Positions 7,069 to 15,475 of a stretch of 25,401 nt of DNA are shown in pieces. Position 1 is the first letter of the stretch, and each line of letters begins with the position of its first letter. Below the pieces are notes generated by a model. That model saw only the letters and a list, made by a program, of their open reading frames with translations, had not been told where the DNA came from and did not search any database. The stretch lies in contig CAZDUX010000032.1 of NCBI GenBank assembly GCA_964508715.1, positions 1 to 25,401 of the forward strand, in the 5' to 3' direction. The DNA is from JAKALX01 sp964508715. Lineage in GTDB: Bacteria; Chloroflexota; Dehalococcoidia; Tepidiformales; Tepidiformaceae. Position numbers and translations under genes: made by a program.

Positions 7069-7647
7069 TTAGCGGCCTGGGACCGGTGGCGGTGGGGTAA
7101 TCCCGCGCCTTTCACAGACATGCTCCGATTCGATACGGAATGTGCAATTGAAGCGAGCACGATAGTTTTCCATGGCGATGGTGCCAACGAGCTCGACCAA
7201 TTCACCTTCGTTATACCACTTGTGCGCTTCATCAAACGTCTCGTCGGTGACGTCAACCGGTGTTTGCGTCATCTCTTCAGCGAGGGCAAGGGCGGCCTTC
7301 TCGGCAGGGGTGTAGAGATCGCTGGTACGGAAGTCGAAGATCGCCGCGATCTTCTCGTCGGATGCACCGTTCATACTGCTCCCGGCAGTATTGGTGTCCA
7401 TTCAGAAGGGGCAACCAACCATCTGGGCAGCCCGGAGGCAGACGAGGGTACGAATCAGCGGGGGTAGCATGCCGCTTTTTTCCGGTGCGGCGCCGAGTGC
7501 CCGGCTGGCCTTCATGATTTCGGGGGCGTAGGCCTGGATACCACCACCGACGACTGGCTTACCCAGCCATTTCTCACCTGCCTCGAGTGCAGCCCGGACC
7601 TCGCCCTCCGGGACTTCGTCTTTTGTCAGGGGACGCAAACGCGGCAT
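7069..7647 (-). CDS. AhpD/carboxymuconolactone decarboxylase-like selenoprotein (TGA read as Sec)
   Basis: Read through one in-frame TGA (7404-7402), this is a 192-residue AhpD/CMD-family protein. Residues 1-81 end in LRAAQMVGCPF, the TGA is residue 82, and residues 83-192 continue the family without a break (GASDEKIAAIFDF, then AEKAALALAEEMTQTP, then a NYRARFN helix). In relatives position 82 is the second cysteine of the redox CxxC, so the active site here reads C79-P-F-U82, with N86 where many relatives have histidine. AhpD proteins act as thiol peroxidase/disulfide partners, and Cys-to-Sec forms are known in the family. A SECIS-like hairpin follows the TGA. The start ATG has AAGGAG seven bases upstream and lies 21 bases after the PEP mutase-like gene, suggesting one operon. 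Alternatives are a nonsense mutation or restart at the ATG right after the TGA. Confidence 0.82.
7373..7391 (-). promoter_or_regulatory. Bacterial SECIS-like stem-loop
   Basis: On the minus strand, ATACTGC (7391-7385), loop CGGGA (7384-7380) and GCAGTAT (7379-7373) form a perfect 7-bp stem with a 5-base loop. The stem starts on the 11th base after the in-frame TGA and the loop follows 17 bases after it. A G occupies the second loop position. These values match the known bacterial SECIS: a small apical stem-loop about 11 bases from the UGA, with G in the first loop bases, bound by SelB. Confidence 0.75.
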
Positions 7648-7668
7648 CTGAATGCTCCTTGATGTAGT

Positions 7669-8463
7669 TTATTTTCCGACTGGATAGGGGCCCGAGAAGG
7701 CCGCAACCATTTCCTTGAGTGGGGCCATCACCTCGCGGTAAAGGCCGCTGGCAAATGTGACTCGACGGACGCCGATGGCCGCGAGTTCGGCGAGCGGAAG
7801 TGGATGGCGCCAGGCGAGGATGTTGATTGGCCCTTCGATGCCCTTGACCACAGCTCGCGTCGCGTATTCATCGAAAAACCCGAACGGGTAGATGCAGTCG
7901 GCGCCAGCTTCACGGTAGAGACGTGCCCGCTGGATGACGTCGGCGATCTGGTCATCAACCGAGCCGGTCCGGTGCAGGAGCGGATCCGTTCGGGCGTTGA
8001 GGACGAGGTTCACACCTGATTTCGCAATCTCATCCTTCAAGGCCGCGAGGCGTGCTGCCTGCTTGTCCGCCGGGACCAGCGGCTCGCTCCCGTGGTGGTC
8101 GGTATCTTCGAAATTGAAGCCTGCCGCGCCGGCGGCTATCGCTCGCCGGACGAACTCGTCGAGCGGGAGCTGGTAGCCGGCCTCGAGGTCGACGGTAACG
8201 GGGACATTGACGGCCGCCGTGATGCGTGCCGCCGCGGCGAACATCTCGTCGGGAGGTGCATGCTCATGATCTTCGTGGCCGATAGATGCGGCGATGGCGT
8301 TACTGCTCGTAGCGATAGCGGGGAAACCAGCGGCTTCGAAGGTGCGAGCACTGGCGGCATCCCATGCATTCGGGAGGACCAGCATGTTGGCGCCGCCATG
8401 CAGGCGGCGAAGGAGGTCTGCCTTCTCAGCAAGGATCGCAAGGGAGCCAGGGTCGTGGGCCAT
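7669..8463 (-). CDS. Isocitrate lyase/PEP mutase-family enzyme
   Basis: A 264-residue TIM-barrel protein of the isocitrate lyase/phosphoenolpyruvate mutase superfamily, which makes or breaks C-C or P-C bonds next to a carboxylate using Mg2+. Typical marks are LPNAWDAASARTFEAAGFPAIATSS (about residues 30-54), the metal-binding stretch D92-L-E94-A-G-Y, and F-E119-D120. The usual catalytic KKCGH-type loop of true isocitrate lyases is absent, so I place it in the broad oxaloacetate-hydrolase/2-methylisocitrate-lyase-like group without a defined substrate. A TTG at 8481 is possible, but ATG 8463 has TATAGT exactly six bases upstream, suggesting a leaderless transcript. It is followed 21 bases later by the selenoprotein gene. 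Confidence 0.85.
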   Translation of the reverse strand: MAHDPGSLAILAEKADLLRRLHGGANMLVLPNAWDAASARTFEAAGFPAIATSSNAIAASIGHEDHEHAPPDEMFAAAARITAAVNVPVTVDLEAGYQLPLDEFVRRAIAAGAAGFNFEDTDHHGSEPLVPADKQAARLAALKDEIAKSGVNLVLNARTDPLLHRTGSVDDQIADVIQRARLYREAGADCIYPFGFFDEYATRAVVKGIEGPINILAWRHPLPLAELAAIGVRRVTFASGLYREVMAPLKEMVAAFSGPYPVGK

Positions 8464-8469
8464 GCTGCG

Positions 8470-8475
8470 ACTATA
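8470..8475 (-). promoter_or_regulatory. Candidate -10 box for a leaderless transcript
   Basis: On the minus strand TATAGT lies exactly six bases before the ATG at 8463, matching five of six bases of TATAAT. This predicts transcription of the PEP mutase-like/selenoprotein pair starting at the start codon. No good -35 is visible. Confidence 0.45.
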
Positions 8476-8555
8476 CAGCAATTAAGTGAGCGCGACCTGT
8501 TCTATCCCCGTGAGGACAACCACCCCGAGGGCCTTCGTGGAGACGGCGCCGGTGG

Positions 8556-10262
8556 CTAGATGACCGTCGGTGCCTGGTACTCGCCAAAGACTTCGCGCAT
8601 GGTGCCGCAGATCTCGCCAAGCGTGGCGTACGCACGCACTGCGTCGAGGATAGGTGGCATCAGGTTGGCATTACCCTGGCAGGCTGATTTCAACGCGGCG
8701 AGTGTCGAACGCACCTTCTCCGCATCCCGCTCGCTGCGGTGGTGTGCGAGCCGGCGGAGCTGGTGGTCGACGAGGCGCTTGTCGACGGAGAAGATGGCGG
8801 TTTGCTGCTCGTTGGCGTCGGTGTATTCATTCACTCCGACTACGATTTCGCGCTTTTCGTCGACTTCGCGCTGGTAGTTCCAGCTGGCCTCCGCGATCTG
8901 GGTTTGCATCCAGCCGCTTTCGATTGCGCGGATCGACCCACCCATCTCCTCAACCTGTCGCATGTAGCCACGAGCCTTCGCTTCGAGTTCATTGGTGAGG
9001 TGCTCGATGAAGTAGCTTCCGGCCATGGGGTCGACCGTGTCGGTGACGCCCGTCTCGTGTGCGATGACCTGCTGCGTGCGGAGGGCGATTCGCTGCGCCT
9101 GGTCGGTGGGCAGGGCAAGCGCTTCGTCGAAGCAGCTCAGGGCGATGCTCTGGACGCCACCAATGACGGCGGCGAGCGACTGGATGGCGGCGCGAACGAT
9201 GTTGTTCTCGGGCTGTTGGGCCATCAGGGTTGAGCCGCCGGTCTGCGTGTGGGTTCTGAGCATCATCGAGCGAGGATCCCGGGCGCCATAGCGCTCCTTC
9301 AGGAGACGGGCCCAGAGGCGCCGGAGGGTCCGGTACTTGGCGATCTCCTCGAAGAAATTGTTGTGGGTGTTGAAGATCCAGCTAATGCGCGGGGCGAACT
9401 CATCGATATCGAGACCGCGCTCGATGGCGGCATCCATGTAGGCGCAGGCGTTGGCGAAGGTGAAGCCAATTTCCTGGGCAGCCGTGGAGCCGGCATCGCG
9501 GATGTGATAGCCGCTGACGCTGATCGTGTTCCACTGGGGAACATTCCTGGCGCAGAAGGCCATGATATCGGCCGCAATGCGCACGCTTGGGCCGGGCGGG
9601 AAGATGTACGTCCCGCGCGCGACGTACTCTTTGAGGACATCGTTCTGGACGGTGCCGTTGAGCATCTCGGGGTTGATGCCCTGCTTTTCGGCGGCAGCGA
9701 CGTACATGGCGAGCATGACCGCGGCCGGGGCGTTGATCGTCATGCTCGTTGAGACCTTATCGAGGGGGATGCCGTCGAAGAGAGTCTCCATGTCGTAGAG
9801 CGAATCGATGGCTACACCAACCTGGCCGACTTCGGCGATGGCCATCGGGTCGTCGCTGTCGTAGCCGAGTTGGCTCGGCAGGTCGAATGCGACGGAAATC
9901 CCCGTTTGGCCCTGGCTCAGGAGATAGCGGAACTTCTGGTTCGATTCTTCGGCGGTGCCGAAGCCGGCGTACTGGCGCATCGTCCAGAAGCGGCCGCGAT
10001 ACATGGTGGCCTGGACACCGCGCGTGAACGGATACTCGCCCGGGAAGCCCAGGTCTCTCTCATAGTCGAGGTCTGTGATATCGAGCGGGGTGTAGAGCCG
10101 TTGGACGGGCTGTGAGCTGGTAGCGAACCGTTCATCGCGTTCGGGGGAGCGCTGGAGATTCCTGGCGAGCGGGCCTTCTTCCCAGGCATGGACAGCGCGC
10201 GAGAGGCTCGCAAGTGCTTGCTCGGAGAAGAGCGTTGGTTGGGTGACGGTGGAATCGGACAT
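8556..10262 (-). CDS. Methylmalonyl-CoA mutase large subunit (B12-dependent acyl-CoA mutase)
   Basis: A 568-residue catalytic (TIM-barrel) subunit of an adenosylcobalamin-dependent acyl-CoA mutase, which interconverts methylmalonyl-CoA and succinyl-CoA in propionate and branched-chain metabolism. Family marks include MRQYAGFGTAEESN (about 95-108), VAFDLPSQLGYDSD, SVSGYHIRDAGSTA and THTQTGGSTLMAQQPENN. Y98 and R228 (PSVRI) occupy the positions that in methylmalonyl-CoA mutase contact the substrate carboxylate and differ in isobutyryl-CoA mutase, so methylmalonyl-CoA is the best guess. The C-terminal B12-binding domain is missing; it must come from a separate small subunit that is not in this window. 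I chose ATG 10262 because GGAGG lies seven bases upstream; the open frame before it has no family similarity. It is divergent from the hypothetical gene at 10347. Confidence 0.93.
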   Translation of the reverse strand: MSDSTVTQPTLFSEQALASLSRAVHAWEEGPLARNLQRSPERDERFATSSQPVQRLYTPLDITDLDYERDLGFPGEYPFTRGVQATMYRGRFWTMRQYAGFGTAEESNQKFRYLLSQGQTGISVAFDLPSQLGYDSDDPMAIAEVGQVGVAIDSLYDMETLFDGIPLDKVSTSMTINAPAAVMLAMYVAAAEKQGINPEMLNGTVQNDVLKEYVARGTYIFPPGPSVRIAADIMAFCARNVPQWNTISVSGYHIRDAGSTAAQEIGFTFANACAYMDAAIERGLDIDEFAPRISWIFNTHNNFFEEIAKYRTLRRLWARLLKERYGARDPRSMMLRTHTQTGGSTLMAQQPENNIVRAAIQSLAAVIGGVQSIALSCFDEALALPTDQAQRIALRTQQVIAHETGVTDTVDPMAGSYFIEHLTNELEAKARGYMRQVEEMGGSIRAIESGWMQTQIAEASWNYQREVDEKREIVVGVNEYTDANEQQTAIFSVDKRLVDHQLRRLAHHRSERDAEKVRSTLAALKSACQGNANLMPPILDAVRAYATLGEICGTMREVFGEYQAPTVI

Positions 10263-10346
10263 CGCGGGGCCTCCGTTGCGTGGTGCCAGTGTACTAAGGG
10301 CAGGCGGCGCAGGCACACCCCGGTCGCTATACAGCGGGAGCCACCG

Positions 10347-10820
10347 ATGGGTAGGCTTGCGGGCATGGTGCAACCGCAGAACGTGATCTACCTTCCGCCG
10401 GGCGTGGTTCCGGCAGCGCCCGCGCCGCCACCAGCACGAACCGACCGTGCGCCATTCGACCGCCAGTTCTTCGAGACCGTGCTTCCGCAGGCTGTGGCGG
10501 CGTTTTGCAAACAGGTGAATTGCGGCGCTCCGCGCGTTGAACTCTTCACAACCGATGGATCGACGCATTTCGTCGCCGGGATCTCGGGCGTGACTGACTC
10601 GTGGGTGGCGGTGCAGGCTGCGTGCGATGACCACCCCCACGTGATCCAGGCGTTCTTCCCATACCAGACGGTGTACCGGGTGGAGATCCACGCCGAGTCG
10701 GATGAGAACCGGCGTCACCTTGGATTCGTTGCCCCAACCGAGGTGCAGGTGCCACCTGCTGTCCAGCCCCGGCCTGCCAGGCAGGTTTCGTCTGCAAAGG
10801 GATCGAAAAAGAAGGCGTAG
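10347..10820 (+). CDS. Hypothetical protein, unknown family
   Basis: A 157-residue protein I do not recognise. After a Pro/Ala-rich stretch (about residues 16-32, PPGVVPAAPAPPPART) comes a compact region of about 85 residues that could fold as a small alpha/beta domain (from DRQFFETVLPQAVAAFC to TVYRVEIHAESDE). The end is Pro- and Lys-rich (SSAKGSKKKA). It has no signal peptide or membrane segment. GGGAG lies six bases before ATG 10347; ATG 10365 is a second possibility. Coding is supported by the ribosome site, the sensible amino-acid composition and its position in an otherwise empty gap. It is divergent from the mutase gene. No function can be offered. Confidence 0.65.
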   Translation: MGRLAGMVQPQNVIYLPPGVVPAAPAPPPARTDRAPFDRQFFETVLPQAVAAFCKQVNCGAPRVELFTTDGSTHFVAGISGVTDSWVAVQAACDDHPHVIQAFFPYQTVYRVEIHAESDENRRHLGFVAPTEVQVPPAVQPRPARQVSSAKGSKKKA

Positions 10821-10906
10821 CGCAGCGGAGTGATTCGCGAGGGCGTCGTATCCTCTAGCACACCGCGGGCTTTGCACCCGTGAGCTCCACACCCCGCGGA
10901 GGTAGC

Positions 10907-13900
10907 GTGGCCGAAACCCCGCTCGAGCGTACTGTCGCGGGTCTCGCGATTGCCCGCATCCGGGCCATCGCCTGCAGGTGGCCGGCCGCGCTCGCTCTCA
11001 TCCTCCTCCTCGGTGGCATGCTGCGGTTCAACGGCCTTGGCTGGGACCAACCGAAGGGTGCGGACATCCCGCTCCAGATGCACCCGGATGAGCGGTTCCT
11101 CTCGCTCGTCTCCGACCGTATCTCATGGCCCGGATTCGGTGGCTATTTCGACACGGCACACAGCACCCTCAATCCCTATAACGACCCCGAAACGCATTCC
11201 TTTGTCTATGGCACCTTTCCACTGTTCGTGGCGAAGGGAGTGAGCTCGCTCGCGGGGAGCCTTCCAGGCGAGCTGAGCCTCGGACCATGGGGAATCCCGT
11301 TACCCAACGGTCACGGCGATTCTTACGAAGGCACCGTCTTCTGGGGGCGGCGCATCACTGCGCTGTTCGATGTGGGGACTATCGCACTGGTGTTTGCCCT
11401 CGGATGGTCACTGTTCGGAAAGCGCGCCGCGTTGCTGGGCGCACTCTTCTACGCGCTGGCAGTGTTGCCGACGCAGCTCTCGCATTTCTGGACGATGGAT
11501 CCATTTCTCGTCTTTTTCGGAGCATCGGTGCTGCTGGGTTCAGTGCATTTTGTCCGGGCGAAGCGTGAGCGGGATCTCTGGCTCTCGGCGGTACTCATTG
11601 GTATCGGCCTCGGACTGGCGATGGCCTGCAAGGTGAATGCTGTGCTGTTCATCCCGGCGATCACCGGTGCAGCAGCCGTCAGGGTGGCGCTTCGGGATTT
11701 CCCACAACTCGGACTGCGCTGGAAGGGCTCGGTCAGCACATCGCCAGGGAACTGGATGACCGACCTCGCGGTGCTGAGCTTCGCGCTCGCGCTGGCACTG
11801 CTCACATTCCGGTTCGCCCAGCCGTACGCGTTTAGCGGGCCACATGTCTGGGATATGAGTCTGAACCCGGTCTGGCGGAATGACCTCCAGCGGGAATACG
11901 ACTTCCAGAATGGTGACGTGGACTACCCGCCGTTCGTGCAGTTCGCCGGGCGAAGCCCATTCATCACCCCGTTGCGGAACCTGGTCCTGTTCGGATTCGG
12001 GCCAGCACTCGGAATTGCGGCGATCGTTGCCCTCGCGGCCGGCGGGGTGCTCCTGTTCAAGCGGCGGGAGATGACGTTCCTGTTGCCGCTCCTGTTTGTG
12101 GGCGCGGTGTTCACCTTCCAGGGGATGCGGTTCGTCGCATTCATGCGCTATTTCGAGCCGATCTACCCCGTGCTCTGCCTGGTGGCGGGTTGGGCGCTCG
12201 TGAACGCCCGGTGGCCAGGCACCCGGGAGACCAGGCTGCTCGGTGGGTTGGCCGGCCGGCTTTCGAAGCCCGGACTTGTGGGTCCGCGCACGGTCTCCGT
12301 GGTTGCCGTTGTGGTTGTCGCCGGCGGGACAGCGTTCTGGGCGCTGGCAATCCAGAATGTCTACCGGGCCGAGCAGCCACGGATCGAGGCCAGTCGCTGG
12401 ATCTACCAGAACATCCCGCCGGGGTCGGCAATTACCAGCGAGCTTTGGGATGACTCGTTGCCCTATCTCATCCCGGGCCAGGCGTGGGGCCAATACCGGA
12501 ACATCGAGCTGGAGCCGTACCAGACTGACTCGGAGGAGAAGGTCAGGGAGCTGGTTTACGGACGCCCCAGGGATGCCGGCAAAGGCGGGTTGGCCAACGC
12601 GGACTACGTCATCCTCGCGTCGAACCGGGTCCGTGACAGCGTGGTGCGGCTGCCCGCTGAATACCCGGCAACGATCCGCTACTACCAGCTACTGGATTCA
12701 GGTGCACTCGGTTTCGAGGAAGTGGCGCATTTCGACCGCCGGCCGTCGTTCCTCGGGCTCACCATCGATGATTCGGGCGCCGAGGAGTCGTTTACCGTGT
12801 ACGACCATCCGGAGGTGCGTATCTATCAGAAGACGGCTGCATTCGATGCCGCAAAGGCGGTGGCGCTGCTCGAAGAGGCCCACCCGGAGCGGGCGATCAA
12901 CCTGCTGCCCCGGCAGGGCCGGACGAATGGCCTGCAACTGACCCCTGCGGAGGAGCAGGCTCAGCAATCGGGTGGCACGTTCACCGGCGTATTTGATGGC
13001 AAGGGCTGGGCCAGTTCGATTCCATGGGCATGGTGGCTCCTCTGGCTCGAGGTCGCCGCGTTCGCGGCACTACCGTGGGTGACCTGGCTCTTCCGGGCAC
13101 TCCCCGATCGTGGCTACGGACTCTCGAAGGTGCTGGGCCTCAGCGCGGTGGTGCTGCCGGTCTGGGCACTGGTTGCATGGGGTCCAGCACGGTTCTCCGG
13201 GGTGCTGGCGTGGTCTGTCATGGGAGCGGCTGTGCTGGCAGGGGTGGCTCTCGCGGTGGTGCGAAGGCGAATGCTGATGGCGGAGGCACGGGCGCGCTGG
13301 CGCAGCTGGCTCGCGATGGAGGTGGCGTTCCTCGGAGCGTTCGCGGTGTTCCTCCTCCTCCGGGCCTGGAATCCCGACCTCTGGTACCACCCGCAGGGTG
13401 GTGAGAAGCCAATGGAGATCGCTTACCTGACGGCGGTGGTGCGCAGCACGGAGTTGCCGCCCTACGATCCGTGGTTCGCCGGCGGGTCAATGAACTACTA
13501 CTACATGGGTTGGTTCTTCCTTGCTGTGCCCATCCGCGCACTCGAGCTGCTGCCGGAAGTTGCCTTCAACCTGGGGGGCCCAACGTTCGCAGCGCTCGGT
13601 GCGGCGACGGCCTATTCGACGGTCCACAACCTGGTGGCACTCGCGGCCCGCGGCCGAAAAGCGGCGATTGGCGAGACGCGCCGCTGGCGCCGGCCGGCAA
13701 TCGCTGCCGGCGCACTTGGTGTTGTCTTCGTGCTATTCCTTGCGAACCTCGACGGACTCCACCAGACGGTCGAACGGTTCCAGTCGATCGACACCTGGCA
13801 CGTCTCATCGAAACCGGTCGTTGGCGGGTTCTTCGGGATTATCGGGGGGTGGTGGCGGTGGGCGGTGCACAACCGGGTATTGCCGCCATTCGACTGGTGG

Positions 13901-15475
13901 CGGAGTTCGCGCGTCCACTTCGGTCAGTTCGATATCACGGAGTTCCCCTACTTTTCATTGCTGTTCGGCGACCTGCACCCGCATCTCATGGATGTGCCGT
14001 TCTTCGGGCTCGTCATTGCGCTCGGTGTCAGCTACGTGGTGACGGTGCGAACCGAAGCCGGGCGTATCCGGGGCTGGCTCCTGGCAGCGCTGATCGGCCT
14101 TACCGTCGGGCTCATCCGGACGGTCCACACGTGGGATTTCCCGACGGCGGTGCTCATCGGCTTCGGGGCCATCGCTGCCGGCCAGGCGGTGCGGCGTGCC
14201 CGCTGGCAGGAACGATGGTGGCTCGGAGTGGGCCACGTGGTGACCGCTGGCGCGGTGCTCGTTGTGTTCTTTGCTCCCTATACCGCGCACTTCGAGACGT
14301 TCGATCCCGGCCTCATTCGCGCGCCACAGACGACAAAGGTGCACCAGTACTTCGTCCAATACGGGGTGTTCGTCGTGCTTGCCGTGTTGTTCCTGGCGGT
14401 GCGGTATCACGAGGAGCTGGCGCTGCGCGGACGCGATCACGGGCGGAACCCACTCCTTGCGAGCGTGAACGGCTGGATGGAGATCGGGGCGCTGGCCGTG
14501 TTCGCTGCCGGGCTCGGGGCCTTCACATACACATTCGGCCTCGCGACAGTCGCCCTTGCTTCCCTCATCGAGGTGTACTTCCTGAACCTGCTATGGCTCG
14601 AATGGCGGGCCACGGACCGTGACTTGCCCCGGATGCTGGCGACGGCGATGTTCGCCCTCGCCTTCGCAATCAGTGCGGGTGTGGATGTGGTGACCCTGAA
14701 GAACGACATCGTGCGAATGAACACGGTATTCAAGTTCGGGATCCAGGCGTGGCAGTTGTTCGCGCTGGGGTCAGCTTTCGCGGCCTGGTATTGCGGGCAG
14801 GCGCTTTGGGACGTGCGAGGCGCCAGGCTCCGGCCGATCCGTGGACGAGGGCTTGCGGCTGTCGTGGCAACATCGCTCACCGGTTTGCTGGTGGTTTCGA
14901 GTGCCATCTACCTGTGGTCGGGGACCCGGGCGCGGCAGGAGGCTCGCTTTGCCGATATCCAGCCGACGTTGAACGGGATGGCGTTTCTGCCCTCCGCCTA
15001 CTACCAGGAGGACATCGGAACGAGTACGAATCCGCGAATCGTGACCGTCCACCTCTCCGACGACCAGCCCCTCATTACGTGGCTGCGAGAGAACGTCCAG
15101 GGGAGCCCGGTGATTGCCGAGGCGGTTGGCCCGCTCTACCACTGGACAGGGCGGATCTCCGAATACACCGGGCTTCCGGCCGTCATCGGATGGGATTGGC
15201 ACCAGGTTCAGCAGCGAACGGACTATCAACCACTCATTGACCGTCGGCGCGTGGATATGGCAAGCCTCTACACGACGTCATCGACTGACCTCGCAAACCA
15301 GTACCTGCGGAAGTACAACGTTAGCTACCTGGTTGTCGGGACAGAGGAGGTGCTGCGTGGCACGGACGAGGGCCTGGCGAAATTCGATACGATGCCGGCA
15401 CTCTCGCGCGTGTTCTCGAGCGGGGATTACCGCATCTATCGGGTCGACCAATCCCGTCTGGCACCAGGGCAATGA
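10907..15475 (+). CDS. Giant YYY/DUF2298 membrane protein with N-terminal glycosyltransferase-like half
   Basis: A polytopic membrane protein of 1,522 residues in two halves. Residues 1 to about 700 look like a GT39/ArnT-type glycosyltransferase, with a membrane segment near 22-40, then HPDE at 59-62 in a DIPLQMHPDERF context, then many membrane helices and a soluble domain. The second half is the Chlor_Arch_YYY/DUF2298 domain known from Chloroflexi and Archaea: a tyrosine triplet at 864-866 (GGSMNYYYMG), GDLHPH at 1021-1026 and MNTVFKF near 1271. The likely role is transfer of sugars from a lipid carrier to envelope polymers; this is inference, since the YYY family has no proven reaction. 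GTG 10907 was chosen because GGAGG lies four bases upstream; GTG 10880 is possible. The stop overlaps the next gene by four bases. Confidence 0.92.
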   Translation: MAETPLERTVAGLAIARIRAIACRWPAALALILLLGGMLRFNGLGWDQPKGADIPLQMHPDERFLSLVSDRISWPGFGGYFDTAHSTLNPYNDPETHSFVYGTFPLFVAKGVSSLAGSLPGELSLGPWGIPLPNGHGDSYEGTVFWGRRITALFDVGTIALVFALGWSLFGKRAALLGALFYALAVLPTQLSHFWTMDPFLVFFGASVLLGSVHFVRAKRERDLWLSAVLIGIGLGLAMACKVNAVLFIPAITGAAAVRVALRDFPQLGLRWKGSVSTSPGNWMTDLAVLSFALALALLTFRFAQPYAFSGPHVWDMSLNPVWRNDLQREYDFQNGDVDYPPFVQFAGRSPFITPLRNLVLFGFGPALGIAAIVALAAGGVLLFKRREMTFLLPLLFVGAVFTFQGMRFVAFMRYFEPIYPVLCLVAGWALVNARWPGTRETRLLGGLAGRLSKPGLVGPRTVSVVAVVVVAGGTAFWALAIQNVYRAEQPRIEASRWIYQNIPPGSAITSELWDDSLPYLIPGQAWGQYRNIELEPYQTDSEEKVRELVYGRPRDAGKGGLANADYVILASNRVRDSVVRLPAEYPATIRYYQLLDSGALGFEEVAHFDRRPSFLGLTIDDSGAEESFTVYDHPEVRIYQKTAAFDAAKAVALLEEAHPERAINLLPRQGRTNGLQLTPAEEQAQQSGGTFTGVFDGKGWASSIPWAWWLLWLEVAAFAALPWVTWLFRALPDRGYGLSKVLGLSAVVLPVWALVAWGPARFSGVLAWSVMGAAVLAGVALAVVRRRMLMAEARARWRSWLAMEVAFLGAFAVFLLLRAWNPDLWYHPQGGEKPMEIAYLTAVVRSTELPPYDPWFAGGSMNYYYMGWFFLAVPIRALELLPEVAFNLGGPTFAALGAATAYSTVHNLVALAARGRKAAIGETRRWRRPAIAAGALGVVFVLFLANLDGLHQTVERFQSIDTWHVSSKPVVGGFFGIIGGWWRWAVHNRVLPPFDWWRSSRVHFGQFDITEFPYFSLLFGDLHPHLMDVPFFGLVIALGVSYVVTVRTEAGRIRGWLLAALIGLTVGLIRTVHTWDFPTAVLIGFGAIAAGQAVRRARWQERWWLGVGHVVTAGAVLVVFFAPYTAHFETFDPGLIRAPQTTKVHQYFVQYGVFVVLAVLFLAVRYHEELALRGRDHGRNPLLASVNGWMEIGALAVFAAGLGAFTYTFGLATVALASLIEVYFLNLLWLEWRATDRDLPRMLATAMFALAFAISAGVDVVTLKNDIVRMNTVFKFGIQAWQLFALGSAFAAWYCGQALWDVRGARLRPIRGRGLAAVVATSLTGLLVVSSAIYLWSGTRARQEARFADIQPTLNGMAFLPSAYYQEDIGTSTNPRIVTVHLSDDQPLITWLRENVQGSPVIAEAVGPLYHWTGRISEYTGLPAVIGWDWHQVQQRTDYQPLIDRRRVDMASLYTTSSTDLANQYLRKYNVSYLVVGTEEVLRGTDEGLAKFDTMPALSRVFSSGDYRIYRVDQSRLAPGQ

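Noticed and set aside
7402..7404. The TGA in the AhpD-like gene as a plain nonsense mutation (pseudogene)
   Set aside because: It falls exactly on the redox cysteine codon, the downstream half shows no decay, and a SECIS-like hairpin follows. It remains the chief alternative until Sec genes are confirmed.
13471..14622. A 383-residue plus-strand frame inside the YYY gene
   Set aside because: It is a frame-shifted shadow of the YYY/DUF2298 half, which carries the conserved motifs.
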